Below, piece after piece: positions 1 to 5,966 of a DNA stretch of 16,943 bases (positions within the stretch are counted from its first letter, which is position 1; each line of letters opens with the position of its first letter). The position numbers were made by a program, and so were the translations under genes. The notes under the pieces were generated by a model. It saw only the letters and a program-made list of their open reading frames with translations. It ran no database searches and was not told the DNA's origin. The DNA lies in assembly GCA_964564655.1 (NCBI GenBank), contig CAZMBO010000032.1:1-16943 (forward strand), written 5' to 3'. The DNA comes from UBA8687 sp964564655 (GTDB lineage Bacteria; Nitrospinota; Nitrospinia; Nitrospinales; VA-1).

Positions 1-474
1 CATTCTTTGATAAAAAATAAAATGCGCGAAACAGGAGCCTTGTTAGCTGGAGAAATGAGCGGACACATATGCTTTGCAGATAATTATTATGGTTTTGACG
101 ATGCCATTTTTGCAGCATGTAGAGTTCTACAAATTGTCGCCCAATCGAACACAAAGGTTTCTGAAATGCTTGCTGACCTTCCCGAAACGGCTTATACACC
201 TGAGATTCGAATTGATTGTCCTGATGACCAAAAGTTTAAAATTGTTCGTGAGCTAAAAGAAATTTTTCGGGAAAAATATGAAGTGATAGATATCGATGGA
301 GTTCGCGTCAACTTTGGTGATGGGTGGGCTTTGATTCGGGCTTCTAATACACAACCTATTTTAGTTTTTCGGCTTGAAGCTGTCACCAAAGAAAGATTGA
401 AAGAACTGGTTGCGGTCATAAAAGAACAAACTGACAAATATAAATCTGTTATTCAGTTCGATTACGAGCCGTGA
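1..474 (+). CDS. Phosphomannomutase/phosphoglucomutase, C-terminal part (5' truncated by window edge)
   Basis: This is the C-terminal third of an alpha-D-phosphohexomutase, which interconverts hexose 6-phosphate and hexose 1-phosphate in the cytoplasm to feed sugar-nucleotide, exopolysaccharide or LPS synthesis. The frame is open to base 1; the residues before the first possible start (TTG at 7) read His-Ser and fit the family, so the gene begins upstream. Visible family motifs are the sugar-binding loop GEMSGH followed by the FADNYYGFDDAI segment, and near the C-terminus the phosphate-binding loop RASNTQP followed by FRLEA. These motifs place it with the dual-specificity PMM/PGM (AlgC/ManB-like) group; mannose versus glucose preference cannot be decided here. 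It converges on a minus-strand gene 29 bases away, with no clear terminator between them. Identity is secure; the symbol is left open. Confidence 0.93.
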   Translation, partial: HSLIKNKMRETGALLAGEMSGHICFADNYYGFDDAIFAACRVLQIVAQSNTKVSEMLADLPETAYTPEIRIDCPDDQKFKIVRELKEIFREKYEVIDIDGVRVNFGDGWALIRASNTQPILVFRLEAVTKERLKELVAVIKEQTDKYKSVIQFDYEP

Positions 475-503
475 TAAAAAAAGTTGTTACCCGTAAGATG
501 CCT

Positions 504-875
504 TTAAAGAATGAGCCCGTTTTTCTTAAGCCATTTTTCCGTGTTGAACTTTTTACTAGAATATTCCTGGAACTCGATTTCTTTTTTGGAGAGTTGCCGC
601 CCATCGATGAACTGCGATTTCTTTAGAGGTTTTCTGCTAGCGCGTTTTTTAGGAGTAGGTTGTTCTTCTGTGAGTTCTTCTTCAACTTCCAAATCAAATG
701 AGTCGGTCAACACTTCCATCTTCAGTACAAGAACCATAAAACTTTTTGGGCAGATTTCTTCATTTTTTTGAATTTCTGCAACGATTTTTTTCACCTTAGG
801 TGACGCCATTACCGCTTCCGTAATAGCCTTAGATAATTTTTCAAAACTGCGCTCAGCCCCATCGGATTCACTCAC
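504..875 (-). CDS. Small lysine-rich hypothetical protein
   Basis: I do not recognise this 123-residue protein. The start is GTG at 875, supported by an AGGGGG Shine-Dalgarno about 5 bases upstream. The N-terminal 45 residues look helical (FEKLSKAITEAVMAS...VKKIVAEIQK). A short hydrophobic stretch with one Cys follows (residues 40-56), then an acidic linker (EVEEELTEEQ), a basic patch (PKKRASRKPLKK), and a charged helical tail ending KWLKKNGLIL. There is no signal peptide, membrane segment or metal motif. The acidic-then-basic linker could bind nucleic acid or a protein partner, but that is speculation. It is transcribed away from the small membrane protein at 1049, so the two genes share a divergent intergenic region. 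The good ribosome site and ordinary codon use suggest a real gene. Confidence 0.7.
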   Translation of the reverse strand: MSESDGAERSFEKLSKAITEAVMASPKVKKIVAEIQKNEEICPKSFMVLVLKMEVLTDSFDLEVEEELTEEQPTPKKRASRKPLKKSQFIDGRQLSKKEIEFQEYSSKKFNTEKWLKKNGLIL

Positions 876-1000
876 AAAATCCCCCTTTCGATTTCATAAA
901 ACGCGAAAATTTTTAAATCATTTACACATATCTAACCTTAAACCCACAAAAATCTCTTGTCAAGGAGACCTTTGTAAAAACATAAAAATGGAAGATCAGT

Positions 1001-1006
1001 TATAAT
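1001..1006 (+). promoter_or_regulatory. Candidate -10 box (TATAAT) for the small membrane protein gene
   Basis: A perfect TATAAT lies 43 bases before the ATG at 1049. No good -35 box sits 16-18 bases upstream and there is no TG extension, so the assignment is tentative. If real, transcription would start near 1012-1015, at the base of the stem-loop described at 1011-1038. Confidence 0.35.
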
Positions 1007-1010
1007 TTAC

Positions 1011-1038
1011 TCTCTTGAGCTTGCTTTCACTTAAGAGA
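1011..1038 (+). promoter_or_regulatory. Leader stem-loop covering the putative ribosome binding site
   Basis: TCTCTTGAG (1011-1019) pairs with CTTAAGAGA (1030-1038) through nine base pairs, one of them G-U, around a 10-base loop. The 3' arm contains AAGAGA, the only purine-rich stretch suitably placed before the ATG at 1049. Pairing would therefore mask the ribosome site. The structure is read directly from sequence; a regulatory role is inferred. Confidence 0.35.
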
Positions 1039-1048
1039 TTAATGCTTT

Positions 1049-1396
1049 ATGGGTTTTTCTCAAAAAATTTTATCCTCTCCGTCTCTAGTATGGGTTTTGG
1101 CGGCAATGGGGTTTTACCTAATCAATATTTTTATGGGTTTATTTATTGGTTTTCAAAAGAAAACAATCCAAAACCTTAGAATTCACAAATACCTTTTTTA
1201 TTCAATCGCATTTTGTCTTATATATTTCCTGATTATGAATCAGACACACCATGAAAATATGTGGATAGATTATGTAGTGGTATTTTACGTTGTTGCATTC
1301 GTACCTTTTAGTAAGCGTTGGGATACTTTGGCGCACGCCCTTATTGCCGTGGTCGGCTTCACACTGTTACCACTTCTTATCGTCATTCAGATATAG
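1049..1396 (+). CDS. Small integral membrane protein, four predicted helices
   Basis: I do not recognise the family of this 115-residue protein. Hydrophobic segments at about residues 12-35, 45-63, 72-87 and 94-113 indicate four membrane helices and almost no soluble part. The short connecting loops contain basic clusters (FQKKTIQNLRIHK near 35-47; SKRW near 88-91) that by the positive-inside rule would lie in the cytoplasm, and a loop NQTHHEN (64-70) that would face the periplasm. The His pair in that loop is the only candidate ligand site. It stands alone: the upstream gene is divergent and the downstream ferredoxin gene is convergent. Ribosome site AAGAGA lies about 10 bases before the ATG, inside a stem-loop. 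Codon use resembles its neighbours, and it is probably a real gene of unknown function. Confidence 0.75.
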   Translation: MGFSQKILSSPSLVWVLAAMGFYLINIFMGLFIGFQKKTIQNLRIHKYLFYSIAFCLIYFLIMNQTHHENMWIDYVVVFYVVAFVPFSKRWDTLAHALIAVVGFTLLPLLIVIQI

Positions 1397-1488
1397 GTGT
1401 GGAATAAAATGTTGCCAAATATTTTTCATCACCAAGTAAAAGGGGACGGGACGCTGACTAAAAAGGAGAGAAGAGATTGGTCTATAGA

Positions 1489-1794
1489 TCAGTCGGCTAT
1501 GGCGGCTTTGACGGTAATATCACCGTAGACTTTAATCCGACAACCGAGTTTCTGATGGTCTTCTAGCCGGTGAATTTTTTCAAAGAAGGTGCGCCCATTA
1601 ACGTTTTCCATTGGTTCAACCTCTACAACACATTTGGCGCATAAGCCACTACCCCGGCAATTGAGAAATTTGTTGAAGCCTTTATAAACCTCGGCATCAT
1701 TATAAAGAGCTGCCTGCCGTAAATTTGCACCATAACCTGCTTTAAACTCGTAAGTTTCATCAGTTTCGGTGTTAATGACTTTTATCTTTGGCAT
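1489..1794 (-). CDS. [2Fe-2S] ferredoxin
   Basis: This is a small soluble electron carrier of the beta-grasp [2Fe-2S] ferredoxin fold, at 101 residues close to the usual family length. The cluster ligands are visible as Cys46, Cys52, Cys55 and Cys85. The spacing C-x5-C-x2-C-x29-C has one residue more in the first gap than plant-type ferredoxins (C-x4-C). The N-terminal strand-turn-strand and the GANLRQAAL helix are typical of cyanobacterial-like ferredoxins in this superfamily. The start ATG at 1794 follows AGGGTG at a good distance. It is downstream of cysNC on the same strand, separated by 105 bases that contain a good candidate promoter, so it is probably transcribed independently as well. 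A role supplying electrons to sulfur reduction is suggested only by position. Confidence 0.9.
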   Translation of the reverse strand: MPKIKVINTETDETYEFKAGYGANLRQAALYNDAEVYKGFNKFLNCRGSGLCAKCVVEVEPMENVNGRTFFEKIHRLEDHQKLGCRIKVYGDITVKAAIAD

Positions 1795-1831
1795 GATACA
1801 CCCTTTACATATATTGTTTTTAGAGAGCGCT

Positions 1832-1861
1832 ATTAATGCCCGAATAACAAGGCAATGTCAA
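1832..1861 (-). promoter_or_regulatory. Candidate sigma70-type promoter of the ferredoxin gene
   Basis: Read on the minus strand, a perfect -35 box TTGACA (1861-1856) is followed after 18 bases by ATTAAT (1837-1832), four of six matches to the -10 consensus. The transcript would start near 1825, about 30 bases before the ferredoxin ATG. It lies in the gap after cysNC, so the ferredoxin can be expressed apart from the cys operon. Confidence 0.5.
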
Positions 1862-1899
1862 TCCTAATCTCAATTTGGTTGCTATTCCTTAAAGAGCAA

Positions 1900-3711
1900 T
1901 TATATAGAATAGTTATGGCCTATAAGAATTTTCTTTTCTTTCAAGTAGTTCTGAATTTTGGTCGATGCTTCTTTTGCATTCTGGGCTTCATCAAGCGAAA
2001 TTAAAATATCCGGTTCGCCAGCAGGTTTTGAACTGACCTGTATTTCTATCACTTGATATGGATTTGCCAATAACTTGAGGTCTTCCTGATCTTCTTTGTG
2101 AAAAGCATTTGACGTAGAAATCACCACATGCCCGGCATCGAGAAACAGTTTAGCAACTTCGCCCAGTCGCCTTGCAGATTCTTCTTCGGAACTTCCTAAA
2201 TCAGCAGAGACTCCTAAATTCACATTTCTCCGATCCAATAAATAGCTTTGAAAATTGTTCTGAAAAAGATTTTGCTCCAACGTTCTTGCCAGCGGCCCTT
2301 TTCCTGATCCTGGTTCGCCGATGATGAGGATTAGTGCAGCTCTGTGCCCGTTTCGATAAGCTCGTTCTTCTGGTTTAATATCGCTTTTGATCCAGTTGAA
2401 ATCGCGGGTACGAACTTCATCTCTAAGCTTATCTTCTTTTGTAGTGGGGCTATAGGTGGTTATTATCCCACCACCACAAACATCGTATTCATCTACCAAA
2501 ACAAAACGTCCTGTGGTCGCGATAGAGCCAAAAAGATCGAAAGCCACAGGTGATCTGGTTTTTAAAGTAAGTTCTGCAACATCATTTTTGGTAATGTACT
2601 CTTGATTTCTGAGCGTTTCTAAGGTGGAGGCATCAATTGCTTTTTTAAATTCATGGACTTCACATTCCACTTCTTGCGTGTTGAGCTTAATCGTAAATTG
2701 TCGCCCCTTTTCCAATTTACGTTTCCCCATCCAGAAAACGTTTGCATCAAAAGTTGTGGATACGATGGGTAGCTCGTCCATCAAGGTGCAAACGTCTCCA
2801 CGCTCAACAAAAATCTGTTCATCTAAGGTGAATCCGATGGATTCTGAAGAGGTTGCACTATTAGGTTGTTCGGGAACACTCCATGATTCGATTGTTTTAA
2901 CTACGGCTTTTTTGTTCGAAGGCGAGAAGATAACACGGTCTCCTACCTTGATTTTGCCCGCTTCCACGCGCCCAGCAATTATTCTCCGTTCGTCAAATTT
3001 ATATACATCCTGCACTGGAAAGCGGAAAGGAAGATGATCGGGTCTCGGCTTTTTCTCGAACTGATCGAGCATATTTAAAACAGTCGGCCCTTTGTACCAG
3101 GGCATTTCGTCTTTGAGCTCGGCTATATTTGTACCCAGCTTTGCTGAGACAGGGATGAACTCTCTTGCTTCAACGCCTAAAGATGCTAAAAAGTTGGAAT
3201 ATTCTGCTTTGATTTTGGAATAAACTTTTTCATCGTACCCCACCAGATCCATTTTGTTGATGACCACCGCTACCTGGGTGAGACCCAATAGTTTGAGAAT
3301 ATAACCATGGCGGCGAGACTGTTCCTGTACTCCCTCCTTGGCATCGATGAGGAGAAGCGCGGCTTCAGCATCGGCGGCACCGGTCACCATGTTTTTTAAA
3401 AACTCTTTATGACCGGGTGCATCAATGATGACGTATTTTCTTTTCGCGGTATGAAAGAAGATTTGTGAGGTATCGATGGTGATGCCTTGCTCCTGTTCTT
3501 CCTCCAAGGCGTCCAGCAGGAAAGCGAACTCGAAAGTTTTTCCCTGCTGGTCACAAATGTCTTTTACAAACTGGAGTTTACCTTCAGGGAGGCTTCCCGT
3601 ATCAGAGAGCAGGCGACCCACCAAAGTGGATTTTCCGTGATCCACATGACCTACGATAACCATCCGCATCAAGCGGCTGGAAAGATCTGGAGCGCTTCCG
3701 TTATTACCCAT
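1900..3711 (-). CDS. cysNC: Sulfate adenylyltransferase GTPase subunit (CysN) fused to a degenerate APS-kinase-like (CysC) domain
   Basis: CysN hydrolyses GTP to drive formation of adenosine 5'-phosphosulfate (APS) from ATP and sulfate with CysD. The translation-factor GTPase domain is complete: G1 GHVDHGKST (21-29), QGITID (75-80), DAPGH (97-101), NKMD (152-155), SAK (189-191), followed by two EF-Tu-like beta-barrel domains (about 225-420). Phrases such as DAPGHKEFLKNMVTGA are closer to the EF-1alpha-like CysN group than to E. coli CysN. Residues 446-603 align with CysC, but the Walker A motif reads GEPGSGKG with Gly in place of Ser/Thr, the APS-binding DGDNVR motif reads DRRNVN, and the lid (RDPKGLYKKA in active enzymes) is missing. 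APS-kinase activity is therefore doubtful. The ATG at 3711 directly follows the cysD stop codon, implying translational coupling; the likely ribosome site (GAGGG) lies within cysD. Confidence 0.95.
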   Translation of the reverse strand: MGNNGSAPDLSSRLMRMVIVGHVDHGKSTLVGRLLSDTGSLPEGKLQFVKDICDQQGKTFEFAFLLDALEEEQEQGITIDTSQIFFHTAKRKYVIIDAPGHKEFLKNMVTGAADAEAALLLIDAKEGVQEQSRRHGYILKLLGLTQVAVVINKMDLVGYDEKVYSKIKAEYSNFLASLGVEAREFIPVSAKLGTNIAELKDEMPWYKGPTVLNMLDQFEKKPRPDHLPFRFPVQDVYKFDERRIIAGRVEAGKIKVGDRVIFSPSNKKAVVKTIESWSVPEQPNSATSSESIGFTLDEQIFVERGDVCTLMDELPIVSTTFDANVFWMGKRKLEKGRQFTIKLNTQEVECEVHEFKKAIDASTLETLRNQEYITKNDVAELTLKTRSPVAFDLFGSIATTGRFVLVDEYDVCGGGIITTYSPTTKEDKLRDEVRTRDFNWIKSDIKPEERAYRNGHRAALILIIGEPGSGKGPLARTLEQNLFQNNFQSYLLDRRNVNLGVSADLGSSEEESARRLGEVAKLFLDAGHVVISTSNAFHKEDQEDLKLLANPYQVIEIQVSSKPAGEPDILISLDEAQNAKEASTKIQNYLKEKKILIGHNYSI

Positions 3712-4515
3712 TTACATATACCCTCGGGCTCGAAGTTTTTGCATGGCGTAGGTATTTTCCTGATCCTGTGCCCTACCGGAGCGCTCTGCTGTGGTTGCGT
3801 TTTTCAACTCTTCAACAATCTCTTCCACATTTTTTGCATTAGAATCTATGGTACCTGTGCAAGGTGCACAGCCTAAAGACCTGTAACGTTTACCCTCGGG
3901 GGTTGCGAAATAGAGATCGATGATAGGGATGTTCTCCCGCAAAATATATTCCCATACGTTCAATTCCGTCCAATGAAGAATGGGATGTATTCGGATATGT
4001 GTGTCGTCCGAAAATGTAGTTTTATATTGATCCCATAACTCGGGAGGTTGGTCTTTAAAGTTCCATTCAAAGTTTTTATCCCGTGGCGAGAAATAGCGTT
4101 CTTTGGCGCGAGTGCCTTCCTCGTCGCGGCGGATACCGAGAATGAGTCCAGTGTAACCTTGTTCCTCCATGATGCATTGCAGGCCCTGCGTTTTAAGGGC
4201 TTCACAGCAAACGATGCGCCCTTTTTCGTGGTTCATCCCCTCATCCAGGGCTTTCTGATTTTTTCCCACTACCAGGTTCAATCCCCACTCCTTTGCATAA
4301 AAATCGCGGTATTCGATCATTGCTGGGATTTTATAGGTAGTGTCTATATGAACCAAGGGAATGGGGCAATGCCCGAAAAAGGCCTTGCGTGCAAGCCAGA
4401 GCATTATCGTAGAATCCTTACCGATCGACCACAGCATGGCAAGGTTTTTAAAGTTTTTATAAGCCTCACGGAGGATAAATATGCTCTGATTTTCAAGCTC
4501 GTCTAGATGATCCAT
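3712..4515 (-). CDS. cysD: Sulfate adenylyltransferase subunit 2 (CysD)
   Basis: CysD is the catalytic subunit of ATP sulfurylase: it adenylates sulfate to APS, powered by GTP hydrolysis in CysN, as the first step of sulfate assimilation. It is a PP-loop ATP pyrophosphatase; the PP-loop SIGKDS is at residues 30-35. Further family signatures are VHIDTTYKIPAM, VCCEALKT, GIRRDEEGTRAKERYFSPRD, and the C-terminal RYRSLGCAPCTGTI. At 267 residues it is somewhat shorter than the roughly 300-residue enterobacterial proteins, but nothing essential looks lost. The start ATG at 4515 has AGGA a few bases upstream. It is the first gene of a cysD-cysNC operon whose reading frames abut with no spacer. A candidate promoter at 4634-4662 would give a leader of about 110 bases with two hairpins. 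Confidence 0.97.
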   Translation of the reverse strand: MDHLDELENQSIFILREAYKNFKNLAMLWSIGKDSTIMLWLARKAFFGHCPIPLVHIDTTYKIPAMIEYRDFYAKEWGLNLVVGKNQKALDEGMNHEKGRIVCCEALKTQGLQCIMEEQGYTGLILGIRRDEEGTRAKERYFSPRDKNFEWNFKDQPPELWDQYKTTFSDDTHIRIHPILHWTELNVWEYILRENIPIIDLYFATPEGKRYRSLGCAPCTGTIDSNAKNVEEIVEELKNATTAERSGRAQDQENTYAMQKLRARGYM

Positions 4516-4534
4516 TAATTCCTCAAATTAAAAC

Positions 4535-4611
4535 CCACGGTAATATTCCCCATGGCTTTTCACGTATATTTTATAAAAATCTTTGTCGGATTCCCCGTCC
4601 GCTTTTGGCGG
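4535..4611 (-). promoter_or_regulatory. Two small hairpins in the cysD leader
   Basis: In the predicted cysD mRNA leader, a GC-rich hairpin CCGC/GCGG closes a five-base loop (4599-4611) in otherwise AT-rich sequence. A second hairpin, CCATGG pairing with CCGTGG (4550-4555 with 4535-4540, one G-U pair, 9-base loop), ends about 20 bases before the start codon and is followed by GTTTTAATTT. This might act as an attenuator or a translational control element. It does not match a riboswitch that I recognise. Confidence 0.3.
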
Positions 4612-4633
4612 GCTCATTTGTAGTAGAAATTCC

Positions 4634-4662
4634 ACTTTATCCTGATTTATCAATAGAATCAA
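4634..4662 (-). promoter_or_regulatory. Candidate sigma70-type promoter of cysD-cysNC
   Basis: On the minus strand TTGATT (4662-4657) and TAAAGT (4639-4634) are separated by the ideal 17 bases; each matches four of six consensus positions. Transcription would start near 4627, giving a leader of about 110 bases before cysD. Confidence 0.4.
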
Positions 4663-5066
4663 GGGGGATGGCGATTTTACGGGAATTTGGTCTAATACGC
4701 AATGAGAATGCCGCTTTTTTTGGGTTTTTTAGGGGCAATGTTGGTCCACCACATCGGGGAAGGGGACAACTTAGCAGTTATTCTAGCTTTGAACGCAAAA
4801 ATTCTGATAAACCTCACTCCCTGCATCTGCTTTTCAGGGCTTAGCAATAGAATTATTTCTTTCTGATCGAAAATAATATAATGCTTCATAAATCAGATCA
4901 GTTTATTGTAGCTAGTAAATTTGCCGAAATTCTAGTATTTGGGGTAGATAATTTTCAGGTTCTCGCTGTCACCGATTTTAAGTTTTGGGGTGCAAAGTAA
5001 CAGATCTTTCCTGGTATAGCGAATTACTTTTTCGGGGACTACTAATAAGTTTAATAGTTTTAAAAA

Positions 5067-5471
5067 ATGATTTCTTGGAATAAGAAAAGAAAAACCTTCC
5101 TTATAATTGGTTCCAGCGTCTGGATATTCTTTGTAATCGTATTATCAATTTCCCTTTATCCAGAAAAAAGAAATAACCCAAAATTAGAAAAGAAAGAATG
5201 GATTGATTTACTACGAAAAGAGAACAAAAATCATGAAGAAAATATTGCTGTTCTAAAAACATTAAAGAAAAAAAAATCCTTTAACGTCAATAAGCATGAA
5301 ATTAAAATTTTAATTGAAAAATCTATCACCAGCCTTGGATCATCTATCGTGCAACATCAAAGGGAATACAATGAAAAAAAGGAAAGGTCTTTGAAGTTAC
5401 TTTTTTATGGATTGGGAATATTGGTAGGAGCATGGGGCCTTCTCTATTTTTTTTCAGAAAAGACAGGTTAG
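5067..5471 (+). CDS. Hypothetical protein with two membrane helices flanking a helical domain
   Basis: I do not recognise this 134-residue protein. A basic N-terminus (WNKKRKT) precedes a membrane helix at about residues 11-30. A strongly charged, probably helical and coiled-coil segment follows (about 35-108, rich in Lys and Glu), then a second membrane helix at about 110-129 and a short charged tail. The positive-inside rule puts both ends in the cytoplasm and the charged middle in the periplasm. There are no Cys or His clusters. The start ATG at 5067 has no clear Shine-Dalgarno, being preceded by an A/T-rich stretch. The stop codon is only 3 bases from the end of the convergent gene at 5475, so the two mRNAs would overlap at their 3' ends. 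Real but lineage-restricted is my best guess. Confidence 0.65.
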   Translation: MISWNKKRKTFLIIGSSVWIFFVIVLSISLYPEKRNNPKLEKKEWIDLLRKENKNHEENIAVLKTLKKKKSFNVNKHEIKILIEKSITSLGSSIVQHQREYNEKKERSLKLLFYGLGILVGAWGLLYFFSEKTG

Positions 5472-5474
5472 TTT

Positions 5475-5903
5475 TTATTTGTTTTCTAAGCAACTTTGGT
5501 AACCTGAAAAGAGAGTTTCGAAATTCTTAAAAGATTTTTTCATAACCTCAAGTTTTTCAAAACAGTTTTCCCCTCCATTCGCCTTAACCGTTTTTTTAAA
5601 TTCTCTAGAACAATCGAACCCTGATTTCCCTTGTTTTGCCATTTGCACGCAGGTTTTTAGCCTATTAGCTCTATATTTCAAATTGCTGAAAACCTTGTCA
5701 CGATATTCTGCAGCAGGCCGCGCACATAGCTCAACATCGTCAATTTCCTGAATTAGTTGATCCGTGTGATTATTGAATTTTATTTTTATATCGCCACAAA
5801 TATTTTTATTGGCCCAGGCGGGAGAAGAAAAAAGAAGGATTGTTGGCAAAAAGAATATGCAAAAATTTTTAAGGCCCATAATATAGTGTGACCTTATATG
5901 CAT
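5475..5903 (-). CDS. Exported hypothetical protein with six conserved-looking cysteines
   Basis: This protein is not assigned to a family. It has a clear signal peptide: positive n-region, hydrophobic core NFCIFFLPTILLF, and a probable cleavage site after AWA (residue 31). The mature part, about 110 residues, is polar, mostly helical and lysine-rich, and carries six Cys (36, 60, 85, 98, 114, 138), an even number consistent with three disulfides in the periplasm. The Cys at 15 lies inside the signal peptide and there is no lipobox. Two starts are possible: ATG at 5903 or ATG at 5879 (Met9), the latter with AAGG about 10 bases upstream and a more typical signal-peptide length. It lies 63 bases downstream of cysS on the same strand and may be co-transcribed with it. 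Confidence 0.7.
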   Translation of the reverse strand: MHIRSHYIMGLKNFCIFFLPTILLFSSPAWANKNICGDIKIKFNNHTDQLIQEIDDVELCARPAAEYRDKVFSNLKYRANRLKTCVQMAKQGKSGFDCSREFKKTVKANGGENCFEKLEVMKKSFKNFETLFSGYQSCLENK

Positions 5904-5966
5904 TCTTTGCGCTCATTAAAATGCGAGTGAATTTCAAATAGACTGCTGAAATTTTCCCCCTTGCGA

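Larger units (their letters stand above)
4516..5066. other. 551-base intergenic region between divergent cysD and the 5067 gene
   Basis: No convincing gene lies here. On the minus strand it holds the candidate cysD promoter and leader hairpins described separately. On the plus strand there are short open frames: 4702-4866 would encode 54 residues with a hydrophobic, membrane-like composition (MRMPLFLGFLGAML...), and 4881-5000 about 39 residues. Neither has a ribosome site or recognisable family. They could be chance or the debris of a decayed gene. Confidence 0.5.

Noticed and set aside
1453..1497. Inverted repeats GCTGACT/AGTCGGC and TGGTCTATAGATCA at the 3' end of the ferredoxin gene as a terminator
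   Set aside because: The inner palindrome has no loop, the outer arms are far apart and overlap the stop codon, and the T-tract on the minus strand is not directly after a stem.
3487..3876. A 129-codon plus-strand open frame across the cysD-cysNC junction
   Set aside because: It lies antisense to two well-supported genes and has no family features or ribosome site.
4605..4844. A 79-codon plus-strand open frame upstream of cysD
   Set aside because: Its composition is irregular, there is no ribosome site, it overlaps the probable cysD promoter and leader, and it has no recognisable motif.
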